Of a stretch of 64,000 nt of DNA, positions 20,812 through 32,972 are shown in pieces. Position 1 is the stretch's first letter; every line of letters starts with the position of its first letter. Location: assembly GCF_008831285.2 (NCBI RefSeq), contig NC_045149.1:7526417-7590416 (forward strand). The letters run 5' to 3'. A program made the position numbers and the translations under genes. The notes below the pieces were generated by a model. That model saw only the letters and a program-made list of their open reading frames with translations. It had not been told where the DNA came from and made no database searches. Source of the stretch: Nymphaea colorata. Its lineage: Eukaryota > Streptophyta > Magnoliopsida > Nymphaeales > Nymphaeaceae.

Positions 20812-21920
20812 CTTTACCAGGAGTTGGCATTCATTGCTGGAAAGGTTATGTGTCAGGCTATTGATCTGCCCACCAGAAGACCAATAAATCCTATTAGACG
20901 CATTCGCAACCACATAAAACTACACTACACATGCCAAAATACAAATGCAAATAGAAACATTTAGAAGTTAGAACACCGTGAAAAAATGCCTCAGTCGCAG
21001 TATCTTAGAAAAGAAAATGAAACTGCAAAGGCAATTGCAGATGCAAATAGACCCCATCAAGAGTTTGTTATTTTCTCATAGAAAAAACAGACCATAATAG
21101 AGATGTCTACAAACAAAAGAAATCTACTGCCATAACAAAAAGTCCAACAAAGTGAAAGGGGAACCTAGGAGTGAACTACAGATGCAAATGGAAACTATAC
21201 AAGCTTCTAACCCTGATAATCAACACCAAGAAATTTTCGACCACAAAGAAAAGAAAGAAAAGTAACACAGTCTTCACACAGAAAATGCTCGTGATATAGT
21301 AAAATTTAAGCTTAAGCTTGTAGTAGACAGGAAAGCCAACAAAACTTCAGCAACAGCAGCCCCCACAAAAAGAAGAAGCACAGTCAAGAAGCCTTATCTC
21401 ACTAGCCAAAATGCAAACATAGGAAAAGAGAAAAAAAGATGAAATGAGTCAAACAAGGAAACTAGCAGAGACACCAAAGCTCCAAATCTGAGCAACAACA
21501 AAGAAACAACTGATGGAAAATACGGTAGCTGGTCTCGTCACCACCAAAAACAACAAAAATCAAATTGTAGTTACATGTATTTCACGGAAAACAGAGAAAA
21601 TGGGAGAGTGGTGGTAAGAACCCAACAACCCAGCAATCAGACCATACAGACAAAAAGTAATCAACCAACCCCCAAAAAAGGAGTTCAAAACATAACCCAA
21701 CCAGGAATCAACAGAACACAAGCTTCAACTAATGCCCAAAAGCGAAATCTGAAAAAACTAAAAATAAATAAAACCAAAAATAAAAACAGAGAGAGAAGTT
21801 CACCGTTTTCTAATCAGAAATCACCAAAAAGAATGAAAGCAGCAGACGGAAGCGACATGTTTTGAGGGAATGAAACCCACAGAAGAAGATAGTAAGAGAA
21901 AAAAAGACTGAAGAACTCAC

Positions 21921-22040
21921 CGCCAAACTAGAGAAGAGAAGGAAAAGGAGGGGGATGGTGGGTAGGGCCCTACTGTTCCACTCGATCTTCTCGTCTCACC
22001 ATTACTATACCAACAACATCAACAAAATCTTTGAGAGAGA
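21921..22040 (-). other. Probable noncoding first exon of the coiled-coil gene
   Basis: On the minus strand a strong donor 'ggcg|gtgagtt' ends at 21921. The matching acceptor 'gggcag|atcaat' starts the next exon at 20865, 54 nt upstream of the start codon. The exon has CT-rich leader DNA (GA-rich on the plus strand, 22031-22065), typical of plant 5' leaders. It contains a short upstream open frame, ATG at 22002 to TAG at 21970 (10 codons plus stop). The transcription start is not visible; 22040 is approximate. Confidence 0.5.
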
Positions 22041-22065
22041 GGAGAGAGAGAGAGGGAGAGAAGGG

Positions 22066-24844
22066 GTTTGTTAAGAAAGCAGAAAGAGGACTCTTCGAGA
22101 GGAATTGGCGGCATTGCCTGCGGCAATTTCGAAAGGAGACTGCCACATCAGTCAACACGTTCTGTACAGATGTACAGACGCACGTGGGAGGGCATTGTGG
22201 CGGGGAAGGGAGCCATGTTGCTAAGTCAGCCAACCATGGCTGGTAGAACGAAATTACGAACGTGGCGTGCAGCCACTGCAACAGGTTGCTCAGAGACAGA
22301 AGCGCTCACAAAAAACAGGAGCGTGACTTCGGCCTTTCGCGGATGCAGACTTCCATTTTGTATCTTTTAAAAGATTTAAATCAGTTAAAATTTTCTTTTT
22401 TTGGGTTAAGGGAAAAGGGTCGAAAGGAGGGATGATCTTCCAAAAGATTGGACAAATTTAATCCTACTTTTTAAAGATATGGTGAATGTTCATATTTTAT
22501 AATTTATACACTAGAGAGTTCTTGTCTTAAAATAATTAAGCCATTCATTTGCTTCATTAGCACTAAGTTAAACTTATTGTTATATTTATATTGATTGATG
22601 TAACCTTATAACACACTTTTTTAATACATTTTTAATAAGTTTCGATCAATAATACATTCTCCAAAGGTCCTTTAACGATGTGAACAACTCTTGAGAAAAA
22701 AAATTGAATCAATTTTCCACGATTCATGGAAAATGTTTCAATTTTTCTCTACAAGTTCGAAGTTTTGCTATTGTTGCCATGTGATTCATGTTTTAATGTC
22801 GTCAATGTCTGAATTAGTGACCTTTGTGATTCTTGGAAATATGGCCACCGTCATGTTACAATGACATGGCTTCTTTCTTGCTGTATTCTTTGGCATTGCT
22901 TTTATTTCCTTTTTTTTTTCTCCATACTTGAAAGCTTCTTCTTTTGCATATTCATTATTAACAAGATTCAATAAATATTGTCATGTACAATATGCAAACT
23001 CTTTTCCTATTTCTACTCCAAACGCTATATCGGTTTCCTTAGAGCATATAACCTGCAAAATCAAAATCAAAGAACTATGTACAAGAAGACAAATTGATGG
23101 GGAAAAAACAAAGTCATATTTATATCAGTGCATGTACTTTTATGTATGTATGATTACATTGAGTCCAAACCATTCTTGGCCCCTAAAGGATCAACTACAT
23201 TGGGCGAACCCTTGGAAATTGCACTTAACTCGTGTTTGTAGTTTTGTTTGAAAATTCTAACTATATGAGTATGAGACCAAGGATATAAAACTTACAAATC
23301 AACTCATGTGTAGTTAAGTTTAATTAGTTGGTTTGATAAATGTTACAACTGCCGCGTAGAGGTAGAAGGCATACCGGTTGTAAACTTCTTTTTTGAGAGA
23401 AGAAGCAATGATGGTATCTGATGAATAAACATCGGCTAACTCTGTGCCAGCAGCCACGGTAAGACAAAAGATGCAAATGTTATCCGGAATGATTGGGCGT
23501 AAAACGTCTGTAGGTGGCTTTTCAAGTCCGCTGTCAAATCCCAAGGCTCAACCCTGGACAGACGGTGGAAACTACTAGGGGCAGAGGGAATTTTCAGTAG
23601 AGCTGTGAAATGGGTAGAGATCGGAACGAACACCAACTGCCAAAGTACTCTGCTGGAAACAGTAAAAAAATTGGAACTTTTCATATCCATTTCTATCTTA
23701 TATTAATGTGCTGTTGACGTATTCATATATGCAAATTGTCCATCTTACTTGAGCACACCAAACCAAGTTAGTAATTTTGAGAATAAATTTCATTATCCGT
23801 CGATACTGTCTCCTCTAAAACATGAAAAAGAATACTCGAATCCGAAGAAAAAAAAAAGGATAATGAAGTATTTTCTAGAATCGCATAAACACAGAGATGA
23901 ATTTTCCTGAAGGAGAATTTTATAGGAATTGAAACAGATACTAAATGTAACATTTTTTCATTGCAATAGAGTAAAATAAGGAGACTTAGGATCCCATGGA
24001 TTTTTGTCACATCAGCGGAAGCATGTCACATTAAATTCACATATAGTCTATGGATTTCAAATCTGAAGCAATCAAACACCTCTTAACAATCAGGACCCTT
24101 CTTCCCCGAAAAAAAATATCCGACCTCAAATCAAATCTATGTTTTCTTATGGATTTAAAATCCAAGCTACTGAAGTCCCCATTTGTTTTAACAGGGCATC
24201 TTATATGGCTTATTTTGTAAAGCGGCCTTGAATTTGACATCATGACTATCAAACACGACAGAGATAAAACTTAAAAGATTTTGCTATTGCTAATAACTGT
24301 TAAAAAAGTTTCTAATATATATTAGACAAAAAAATATTTAAAAAAAAAAAAGTCATCCCTGACGTCGTGTACTGTGAGGAGGTCAGCTACATGAATAGCG
24401 TCATTGACTCAAAACACAAAGCATGCTTCGGCCCATTAGTGACGGAGTTACAATCTGACAAAAATTGAGATGCCGCAATCTTCCATCCATATAAAATTTT
24501 ACATGCGGATCTAAATAAAACAAGCCAAATGTAGAAATTTATGGTTTCGTAAGTTGATTTTATGTTTCTTTCGAGCTATGGTAATCATTTCGTGCTTTTG
24601 AAATTATGAAAGACCCTCAAAAGATTTTGAAATTGTGAAGGATACGAAGTTCAGATCTAGGTTCTGTGCAGTTAATTGCATTGCACTAAGATCTGTTGCC
24701 CACTCAGAAGCACAAAAAGTTGAAAAGATATCGCCATATCGGTGCCACTTTCTCTCTCTGAATCAATTCAGGAAAAAGAAGAAGCATTGTTCTTTCTGTG
24801 CTTTTTCTTTTCAAGGCAAGGGATAATGAGGGTGTCATCTCCCA
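22066..24844. other. Intergenic block with a plastid rRNA insertion
   Basis: Apart from the 16S rRNA fragment at 23349-23656 I see no gene. Open frames are short, AT-rich and without recognisable motifs. Confidence 0.5.
23349..23656 (+). pseudogene. Nuclear copy of plastid 16S rRNA (NUPT), partial
   Basis: The universal 16S words are plain: 'ctgtgccagcagcca', 'atccggaatgattgggcgta', 'gtctgtaggtggctttt', 'ggctcaaccctggacag', 'aggggcagagggaatttt' and 'gtagagatcggaacgaacac'. They match the plastid/cyanobacterial form in order and spacing. This is an internal part of the gene, roughly from helix 16 to the 700 region, not functional. It differs from the plastid form mainly by C-to-T and G-to-A changes (for example 'agcagcca' for 'agcagccg'). 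About 16-17 nt are missing after 'ggaaactac'. That pattern fits decay of methylated cytosines after transfer to the nucleus. Confidence 0.93.
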
Positions 24845-25435
24845 TTAATGACGATGGCGACCTGCACCAGCAGGCAGTACCATCCCCTTTTCATGGAGGG
24901 GAGTCAGCAGCTCAACTTCAAACAGTTGTAGCGAGAGAGAAAGTGATTGTTTCTTTATTAATTTCCTTGTTCTTGGCCGGATATTATCTTCTTCTTCTTC
25001 TTCTTCTTCTTCTTGGCCATGAGAAAGGTGATCTTCCAGTACTTTGTCGTTCGCCTGCTTTGCTTCATTTATCTTCTGTTGCTTTACAGCTATGTCTTCC
25101 TCGATCATCTTCTTCCATGGAGGTTGGTAGATGAGCTTCTGCTGGCTCGCGCCTTCTCCTTCCCTTCCGCCGCCGCCGTCCTCTGCATCTACTACGGAAG
25201 CTACCTTCTCGAAGACAAGCACTCCACTCACGTCTCCCTTCTCATCTACGTTGGCTCCTACTTTGGCTTCTTCCTGTACCTTCGTCGCTAGCCGTATTCC
25301 GCCACCGGAAACAAATTGCAGTCGAACTGGAGGGCACCTTCTTCGATTAAGGATGCAGCAACAGGATGATCCTTGGAGAATTATTCTCAGGCATCCGATG
25401 TATCGACTAATTCCTCAAAACATAGTTTGTTGATC
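24845..25435 (-). CDS. Unassigned minus-strand coding stretch, perhaps an exon or decayed gene
   Basis: An open minus-strand frame of about 195 codons runs from 25435 to the stop at 24845 in locally GC-richer DNA. It has no early ATG, so it would need a spliced upstream exon. Its product is very charged: 'KVQEEAKVGANVDEKGDV', a Gly-rich patch, 'YQPPWKKMIEEDIAVKQQ', an eight-Glu run, then a basic C-terminus. Just upstream, in the same frame after one TGA, lies a short basic frame starting ATG at 25525 ('MSRARKRGVGSKSSTKKPK'). I recognise no family. It may be a real low-complexity nuclear protein, a decayed gene, or chance. The plus-strand frames here are hydrophobic mirror images. Confidence 0.3.
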
Positions 25436-26634
25436 TGGTAAAGCCACGCGCTCGTGTTTCTCTTCTCTCTTTGGCTTCTTGGTGCTGCTCTTGCTGCCGA
25501 CTCCTCTCTTTCTCGCTCTAGACATTATTGAAAGTCTGAAGATGAGATCTAAAAGTTCAAAATCTTTTGAACTTTGCCAAAGAAAAGATATTAGGCAACA
25601 TTTTGGCATATACTGAATGATGGATGTATGTATGTATGAAAAATACCATTTGACAATTCAAATCATGTTAATATACCATGAAAAAATCTTTTTTTGATTT
25701 TTAAAACGTTTTTTTACAATCTAACCTTATTGAAATCATCTTAAGTAGAATGGGTTGATGCAAACATATATTAAGTTGATCATTTGTTGAACTTTAATAG
25801 TGTTTTTATAATAAAAAAAATAAATGACTCCCATAACATTGTTATGATAATAAAAAATCAACGTTTTTCATTAAAGCAATTTGAATCAATTGCCACCTTT
25901 ACAAATTTCTGTTAGCAGTTTTTTTATATATACCATAACACTATTGGGTTAAGCCTGGGCAACCGGCTTGGGTATTCGTTTCATAGACCGATTGGGCGAG
26001 GTTAGGGCCCGAAAAAGTTAGTTCGGGTCGGCTTGATGAAGCCCTTCGACCCAATTAACATTTTTTTTAAATGTTTATTATTTATTATTTAATAATATAT
26101 ATTTTATTATTAAAAATGTATTTTATATTTAAATTTTTTTACTTTATTTAAAAATATTTTTTTATTTTAATGAAACTGAACCGAACCAAACCAAGCTCAG
26201 GCTTGAGTACTGGGTATCAGGACCGGGCCAAGCCCAAGCTTGGGTACCCGGTGTCGAGCCCAGGCTTGAGCTCGAGTATAAGGCATTGGGCCCACCCTGG
26301 CCCGACTCTTACAGGGCCCAGCCGGCCCACAAGGCAAAGGGGGAAATGGGGCGGGTTTTTCCCGTTCAAATTTAATCTGGGATCCAATATTACAATGTTC
26401 ATGCCATTTGGGTCCAATTGTATAAATCTAAATCCAGAATCCAAAGCGTAATAAAGGTCCAAACCGCAACCAGTCAGGTTCAAAGTGTGGGTCCCAGCGT
26501 ATCAAGTCCCGGCAGGCCATAGGTCGCTTCCCCGACGCTCTGGATAATGCCCGTCGGTCTGCTTACACCAACAGCAGCTGGCCTGGCCGTAGCTCACCTG
26601 TCCCGCATCGCTTCTGGAGCTTGGAGGAGAAGCC
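25436..26634. other. Intergenic spacer upstream of TL29
   Basis: It contains a small basic minus-strand frame at 25415-25525, AT-rich DNA, and a GC-richer degenerate repeat patch at about 25950-26300 with the same words as 395-665 and 8725-8955. No TATA box was clear enough to call for TL29. Confidence 0.45.
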
Positions 26635-29600
26635 ATGGCGGCCACACTCTCTTTCATTTCCACCCTCTCTTCCCTACCTCGCCTCCCTCTCCAGTCGTCC
26701 TCCTGCAACTCCACTTCCACCCGCTGCTTCACTGTGAGCTCCTGCCTTGCTTCCCTTCTTTTGTTTTCTTTTTGTCTTCTCCTCCTCCATCTGTGATAGC
26801 GTGTCCTGCGTTCTTCCGTTAGGAGGCTTAACACGATCCTCCACCAACAAGGTCTCCTCTTGATATTAAGTCCATCCATTTGAACCTTTGAAGACGATCA
26901 TGCACCAACAAGGTCTCCTCTTGATACTAAGTCCATCCATTTGAACCTTTGAAGAGGTTAACATGGTCGCCCCAGTTTCCGACCTCAGGGTAGATTGGAT
27001 TTCGTGATAAGAGTTGAAGGGATTTGTTTACCCTATTGAATTGGGACCTTTGAGACGTGGATGAATCCTACTTTTCACACCTCCAGTTATTGCTTCCTAA
27101 ATTTTGTTTGAGACCATCCATTATCCACAATGGCCGGATAATGTGGGATACCTTTATCTAAGTTGTCCAGCTATTCAGGATAAATTGGTGAATAGTTAGA
27201 TACCACTTAACTTCTCAATTTCTTGTCATTAGTTTCGTCAAAGTATTTGTCATATTCATTATGGTCATTTTCCATGTGATTTTTCCCCCTTTATTGTAAT
27301 TCTTTTGGAAATTTAAGCATTAATGGGATTGATATCATCCATTACACGGATTATGAACGAATGCATTTGCTTTTCTTGTCATGACTATATCCATTCTTTG
27401 CACTAAATCAGCCCCTGCTATCCTCAGCTCAAAGTGCCTTTCGTTTCCTTGCAACGTGTCTCCTTTCTGCGTTTTTCTGAAAGCAGTGTGGTTTCTGCTT
27501 TTATCTGCTCCATTGATAAATACCTATATGAAACGGTCTTCCTATTGAAATTCTCAGGGAACAATTCACTGCCAGAAAACTGATGTTTCCGTAGCTGAAG
27601 GAGGTTCAATTAGCCGTAGGGAAGCACTTAGATGCGTTGGTGGTGCGCTTGGCTTGGTAAGTAGTGCTGAACGTTTGCAGCATGTAGCAATTCTTTTTTT
27701 GTACTTCATCGATGTCAAGTAGCTCTGATTAAAGGCAAGTCTCAAGAGTGCTGACCAAGCACCTCTGGACGAGCAAGCAAGTAGATTCTGCAGTCTGAGG
27801 TGCAGAATTTCCTTTTAATATCATATATTTTGTACGTTTTTTGGATCCTTCTCACTTTAGGCCCTGATATAATCAGGAAATAATGATGAGCTCTGGATTA
27901 TTCACAGAAGTAGCAAGTGCTGCTGATTTGATTCAACGGAGGCAGCGTTCAGAATTTCTATGTAAGTATTCCATTTGGATGGGGATCCACTTGTTCTGTA
28001 CTATTTTGGGAACCATAGACCAAAATTGATGTACTAGTAAGGACAAAGATATCAAAAGATTCCTTAACTGCTTGGTATTGTTTGGTTGGTTACAGCAAAT
28101 GTTAAGGAGATCCTAAGCACCGCTATAAAGGTAATGTTTGCGAAAACCTTAAGCATAACTTTCTTTTCTGCAGTTCAACTTGGATGTATCCAATCAACCT
28201 TTCAATATTTGAATTTTTTATTTCCTAATGTTCTTTCAAATTTGATGTTTGTGCTTATGGCATATATTTAGCAATTTTGCAGGACCAACCAGAACTCATC
28301 CCTTCTCTGTTGACTCTAGCCTTAAATGATGCCATTACCTTTGACAAGGTTTGTTGTGCCATTTAGACTTTCTTGATTTGGTAGACATTAGGCCAATGAG
28401 TTTTGTCTTGTGCAGCAGATGCTTTTTTATATAGAAGCACATAATTTGATTTGTTAAATCAATAATACTGCATGATGCAGAAAACAAAAACTGGGGGTCC
28501 AAATGGATCAGTCCGGTTGAGGTAAATTTTGCACACATTATTACTTTTTTTTTAGTGACATCTTTCAAACCATACTGGTTCTGCTGATCAAGGCACTTTC
28601 TTTTCCCATTTCGCAGCTTGGAGATAAATAGGCCAGAAAACAAGGGGCTGTCTGATGCACTGAGTCTCTTGGAGAAAGCAAAGCTAAAAATAGATTCTGA
28701 CTCAAAAGGGGGGCCAATTGCATATGCAGACCTCATACAGTTTGCTGGTAAGTTGACATGATATCTTTGGATGTAAGTTAATGTAATATCTTTGGTTGTT
28801 CACTAAGTGCTCTGAGGTCAATTAGCATTGGACTTAATTTGAGTCGAATTTTCTTTTCTATTTGTTACTCAAGTGAAATTCTCTTTGGCAGTGACTCAAG
28901 AATTTTTACATTGTTGATATTTTTCGTCCATAGATATAAAAATCCATTCACAGTACCTGTGCTTATCTGGATGAAGTTGTTGATTGACTACTAAAACCCG
29001 TTAGCAGTAAGAAGAACTAGAACTGTAGATCATGGGTCTTTCAATTAATCATGCCAACATTTGGCTCACTATTCATTAAAAAACATTATTTTTATTTAGG
29101 CAATAAAGATGCTTACACGGTTTTCTGGATTCACCCCTGGTATTCTTGACTAAAGTTTCTACTTCTATGTGCTGATTCACCTCTAGGGGTCCATGACTGA
29201 CAATTCTACTAAACGCACTGATTTGCTAGAGTGCATTTCTGTGTGTTTAATTGGATATAAAATGAGCACATAGGCTTCTTAACAAGGTTCTATTTTTGGT
29301 ATAACTTGTAACTTTTAATCTGATTTTCATCCTTCCTATATCAATACTTAACCCTAGCTAGAAAGCTTCTTCTTTTACAAGTAATGATTCCTTCAGTTAT
29401 GTGGGTTCTGAAACTAGACATATGAAACAGCACAAGCAGCAGTTAAAAGCATCTTCCTTGCTTCAGCAATTCGCAAGTGTGGTGGGAACGAAGAGAAAGG
29501 AAGGTTACTGTATACGGCATATGGTTCAAATGGACAGGTTTCTTTCACAACAGCTTTTTCCTGGTGCTATACAGCTTCTTTTTTTATTTTCGCTGTCAAA

Positions 29601-32600
29601 CCACTCTTCAATAACTTTCTGAAAATACTTTGCTATCATTAGAGACTTATAGCAATGTGCCAAAGTGATGGTGATAAAATCACAATATATGAGTTTCTGA
29701 ATTATGTTGGTGTTGACAGTTGATGCCTTTAACTCTGAAGAACTGATTGTGACTCATACTTGTGCTTGGTATTCTAGTGGGGCTGGTTCCTTCATGATCA
29801 AGTTAATTGTTTGTAGCTTAGTTCCTGCCTGGGAAATGTTTCACTTTAATCCTGCTCATAAAAAAAAGATAGCCAATTATTTATCAGGACTCTTTAACAT
29901 GCAATAAGCTTATTATGGACTTTTTTGGTCAGGTGAACAAGAGGCATCGATAGTCAAAATAGGCATGCCTACTTAAATCTACTCTGTACTTCGGATGACC
30001 TTGGCCAAGCTCCTTTGGTCCATAGTAAGCTTGGCCATATGTATTGACTGCTGAGATCTTTTCCAATTTCATGTACTCTCATGATCTCATCAATGTTGAA
30101 ACTGGCCATTTCATGGAATAAAAAAAATCTGTCAAGTACATACATAAAGGAAAAAAAAAGTAAAAGAAATTAGCTATGGGTCTTGCTAACTGATTGTGGG
30201 ATTCAACCAAGTCAAACCTGGCCTTATCTCAGCCCAAGGTTGGATAGATACACAAAGTGGAGCTGCATTTTGCAATCTTAATGAACATATGGCTTGAAAG
30301 TTCATTGAATTTTGACATAGAACTGGCTGATGTTTTTCACCCAACATCTGATTTTAGCTTCAAAACATTAGCAATTTAGCATTTGAAAGGACACGGGATA
30401 AGTAATTTTTGATCACTATTTTCATGATAATCTTTTCCCTTGGAATTTTGTATCCATCTCTATGATGCAAACCTATACTTTGATAGCTAAAAAAGTTTAC
30501 TCTTGTTATGTGGTGCTAGTGGGGCCTGTTTGACAGACAACTTGGTCGTAGTGATGCTCAAGAGCCTGATCCGGAGGGGAGGATTCCACAATGGGATAAA
30601 GCGTCAGTTCAGGAAATGAAAGATAAGTTCACCTCAGTTGGCTTAGGGCCCCGCCAGGTATATTACTATAATTTTCACTTATTCACCAGCCTATCTTCAT
30701 TATGTTAACTTATTGATTGTCCTCCTTAAGCATATGGTATAAGCATCAGAAGTATGCAGCATATCCATGTCAGTGTAGATATTTTGGTGCATGCTGTACT
30801 CTTGCGTTGTGTTGCCATAGGCATATCAATGCCTGTTTGATTTTTATGCTCACATGTGCCTGAATGTAGCAAAAACGCTTAGGCAGCACTTTGATAAAAT
30901 TAAAATCCATTTAATTGCTTAAGCGATCAACAAAATTCTATATGAAAACATTGCCAAAGCAAAGCTTATTAGTTTCATGTTAATCTGTGGCTATGATTTC
31001 AATTTTTATTTTAGCTTCCTTTGGTAATCTGGTAGCGTTTTCTCATATATTATTGGGTAGATCATTAATTTCTGTTTATGTTGTAATACCACTGCCTATG
31101 AAATTCTATAAAACCAACAAAATATTACCAAGAGAAAATTGCTGTATGATGGATGGACAGACTGACGAATGGACAGATGCATGGACACAATCTAACATGG
31201 ATGGATGGATGGATGGACACACAGACACAATCTAACATGTACTCATATGTCTGTGCATGTAATACTGATCTTGTCTTTCTTATGGATTGAATATTTGATT
31301 TTTTATCAGGTTATGAAATAGCCAAATAAACTAGTGTCAGCGTATAATCTTTGTGTCATTATCTCAGACCATCAATGTGCATAATATTTAGTATCGTGAA
31401 AAGGAGTGTGAAGGATGTAGTTCAGAACATGATTCTTCATGTGCTGACACTCAAATAGGCTTCTTGGCCCCTTCATTGTTACATAGGAAGCTTTCCATAG
31501 ATCATGAATAACATGAATTCCGCTCTTGGCTCATAACAAGTGACATATCCAAAAGACAAAAGCTTTTTTTTTTTCAACTTCTGTCTTACAAAATTTGGTG
31601 GCGATTTTGCAGTTGGCTGTCATGTCTCTGTTTCTTGGTCCTGATCAAGCGGCAACAGAGACATTACTTGCCTCAGATCCTGAAGTTCTTCCATGGGTTC
31701 AGAAGTACCAGCGCAGCCGAGAAACCATTTCTCAGACAGACTATGAGGTACCATATATAACCAACAATTTGATTCAACTGTTAAATTTCACATTGATGCT
31801 TCATGTACTTGACCTTAGAGTATATGCTCTAATCTAACCTCTTTCCATCCATTGTTAAATTTCACATTGATGCTTCATGTACTTGACCTTAGAGTACATG
31901 CTCTAATCTAACCTCTTCTGTTAAATTTCACATTGATGCTTCATGTACTTGACCTTAGAGTATATGCTCTAATCTAACCTCTTTCCATCCATTGAGATGT
32001 CTGCTTGTTCATATTTTCCGACATTTTATTTGCTGCCATCTTGGCTGCAGCATGGTGAGGCTTTTGTGATAGGTTATTATCATTCAGTTTATTTTCCTGT
32101 ATTGCGACCTAATTATGTTAATAAGCTTTTTCAGACAATGGCTTCCATATGTAGCTTTAGTATTTGATCATGTTTTTCTTACCACACTATTTTGCTGGAA
32201 ATATGGATTTCTGTTGGTTTCCAAATACTTTGGTGGTCAAAAACTTCATATCTGATCTGCTCAGCCTCTTTAAGAATGTCACAATGAACTAAATAAGGCA
32301 TTAAAATGAAAAACTCCCCTCTCAATTAGTCTAAAGACCTCTGTAAATTACATTCATTAAATGTTTCCTGGGGACTAAACCAAAAGATCGTCAAATTGCA
32401 TTTCATTAAATGTTTTCTGAGGTCTGATTCACTAGGAGCACAGGTTATTACTGTGCATGTAATGTCCTGAAATTAAGAAAATCAATCAAATTGATACATG
32501 ACGAATCTAATGTCCTGAAATTAAAATAGTATGGTTGCTGATATTGAATGGCTTTTTCTTGGTTTTGTCAGGATAAGAACATGAACTTTTACACTATGTT

Positions 32601-32972
32601 TCTGAATACTAAAAACACAGGTTATATTTTGTGTGTGTGATGTTCTGTCAGGATAAGAACATAAACTTTTACACTATGTTTCTGAATACTAAAAACACAG
32701 GTTATATTTTGTGTGTGTGATGTTCTGTCAGGATAAGAACATAAACTTTTACACTATGTTTCTGAATACTAAAAACACAGGTTATATTTTGTGTGTGTGA
32801 TGTTCTGAAATTAAAGTGATTTATGTTCTGATATTGGATATTTCATGGTCTGTTTCCTCAGGTAGATCTCATCACAACCCTGACCAAGCTAAGCTCTTTG
32901 GGGCAACAAATCAATTATGAGGCCTACTCGTACCCCGTGGAAAAAATTGACTTTAGGAAGCTCAAGTTGTAG
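26635..32972 (+). CDS. APX4: Thylakoid lumenal 29 kDa protein (ascorbate peroxidase-like TL29/APX4)
   Basis: TL29 is a lumen-side, photosystem II-associated protein descended from ascorbate peroxidase. Eleven exons are 26635-26733, 27558-27656, 27877-27961, 28096-28130, 28283-28348, 28481-28521, 28617-28747, 29431-29537, 30520-30657, 31613-31747 and 32862-32972, giving 348 residues, as in other plants. Residues 1-33 are a Ser-rich chloroplast transit peptide. A twin-arginine lumen signal follows (Arg53-Arg54, 'REALRCVGGALGL'), with an 'ASA' cleavage site before Ala82. Conserved blocks are 'LIQRRQRSEF', 'SAIRKCGGNEEKG', 'WGLFDRQLGRSDA', 'VPWVQKYQRSRET'-like and 'LGQQINYEAYSYP'. The residues equivalent to the peroxidase distal Arg, Trp and His are Thr117, Leu120 and Asn121, and no proximal His motif is present. 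Peroxidase activity is therefore unlikely, as known for the family. Introns 1 and 10 carry tandem duplications. Confidence 0.96.
26842..26963. repeat. 61-bp tandem duplication in TL29 intron 1
   Basis: 'accaacaaggtctcctcttg' starts at 26842 and again at 26903. The intervening 61-bp unit is repeated nearly perfectly. Confidence 0.85.
31150..31235. repeat. 'gatg'-rich microsatellite region in TL29 intron 9
   Basis: Imperfect 'ggatggat' and 'ggacaga' units, with 'cacaatctaacatg' occurring twice. Confidence 0.7.
31781..31996. repeat. Tandem triplication (74- and 66-bp spacing) in TL29 intron 10
   Basis: 'ttaaatttcacattgatgct' starts at 31781, 31855 and 31921. Each unit also has 'tcatgtacttgaccttagag'. 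The middle unit lacks the 'tttccatccattg' tail. Confidence 0.9.
32571..32810. repeat. Three perfect-length 80-bp tandem units in TL29 intron 10
   Basis: 'ggataagaacat' starts at 32571, 32651 and 32731. The units are almost identical, including 'acactatgtttctgaatact' and 'gttatattttgtgtgtgtga', so the expansion is recent. It ends about 50 bp before the acceptor of the last exon. Confidence 0.95.

Noticed and set aside
23436-23690. 84-residue minus-strand frame
   Set aside because: Antisense translation of the plastid 16S rRNA fragment.
24742-25291. Hydrophobic plus-strand frames that look like membrane proteins
   Set aside because: They mirror the charged minus-strand frame (Leu runs opposite Glu codons) and show no family motif.
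31781-32810. Direct repeats considered as a CRISPR-like array
   Set aside because: The units are head-to-tail tandem copies without unique spacers, inside a plant intron.
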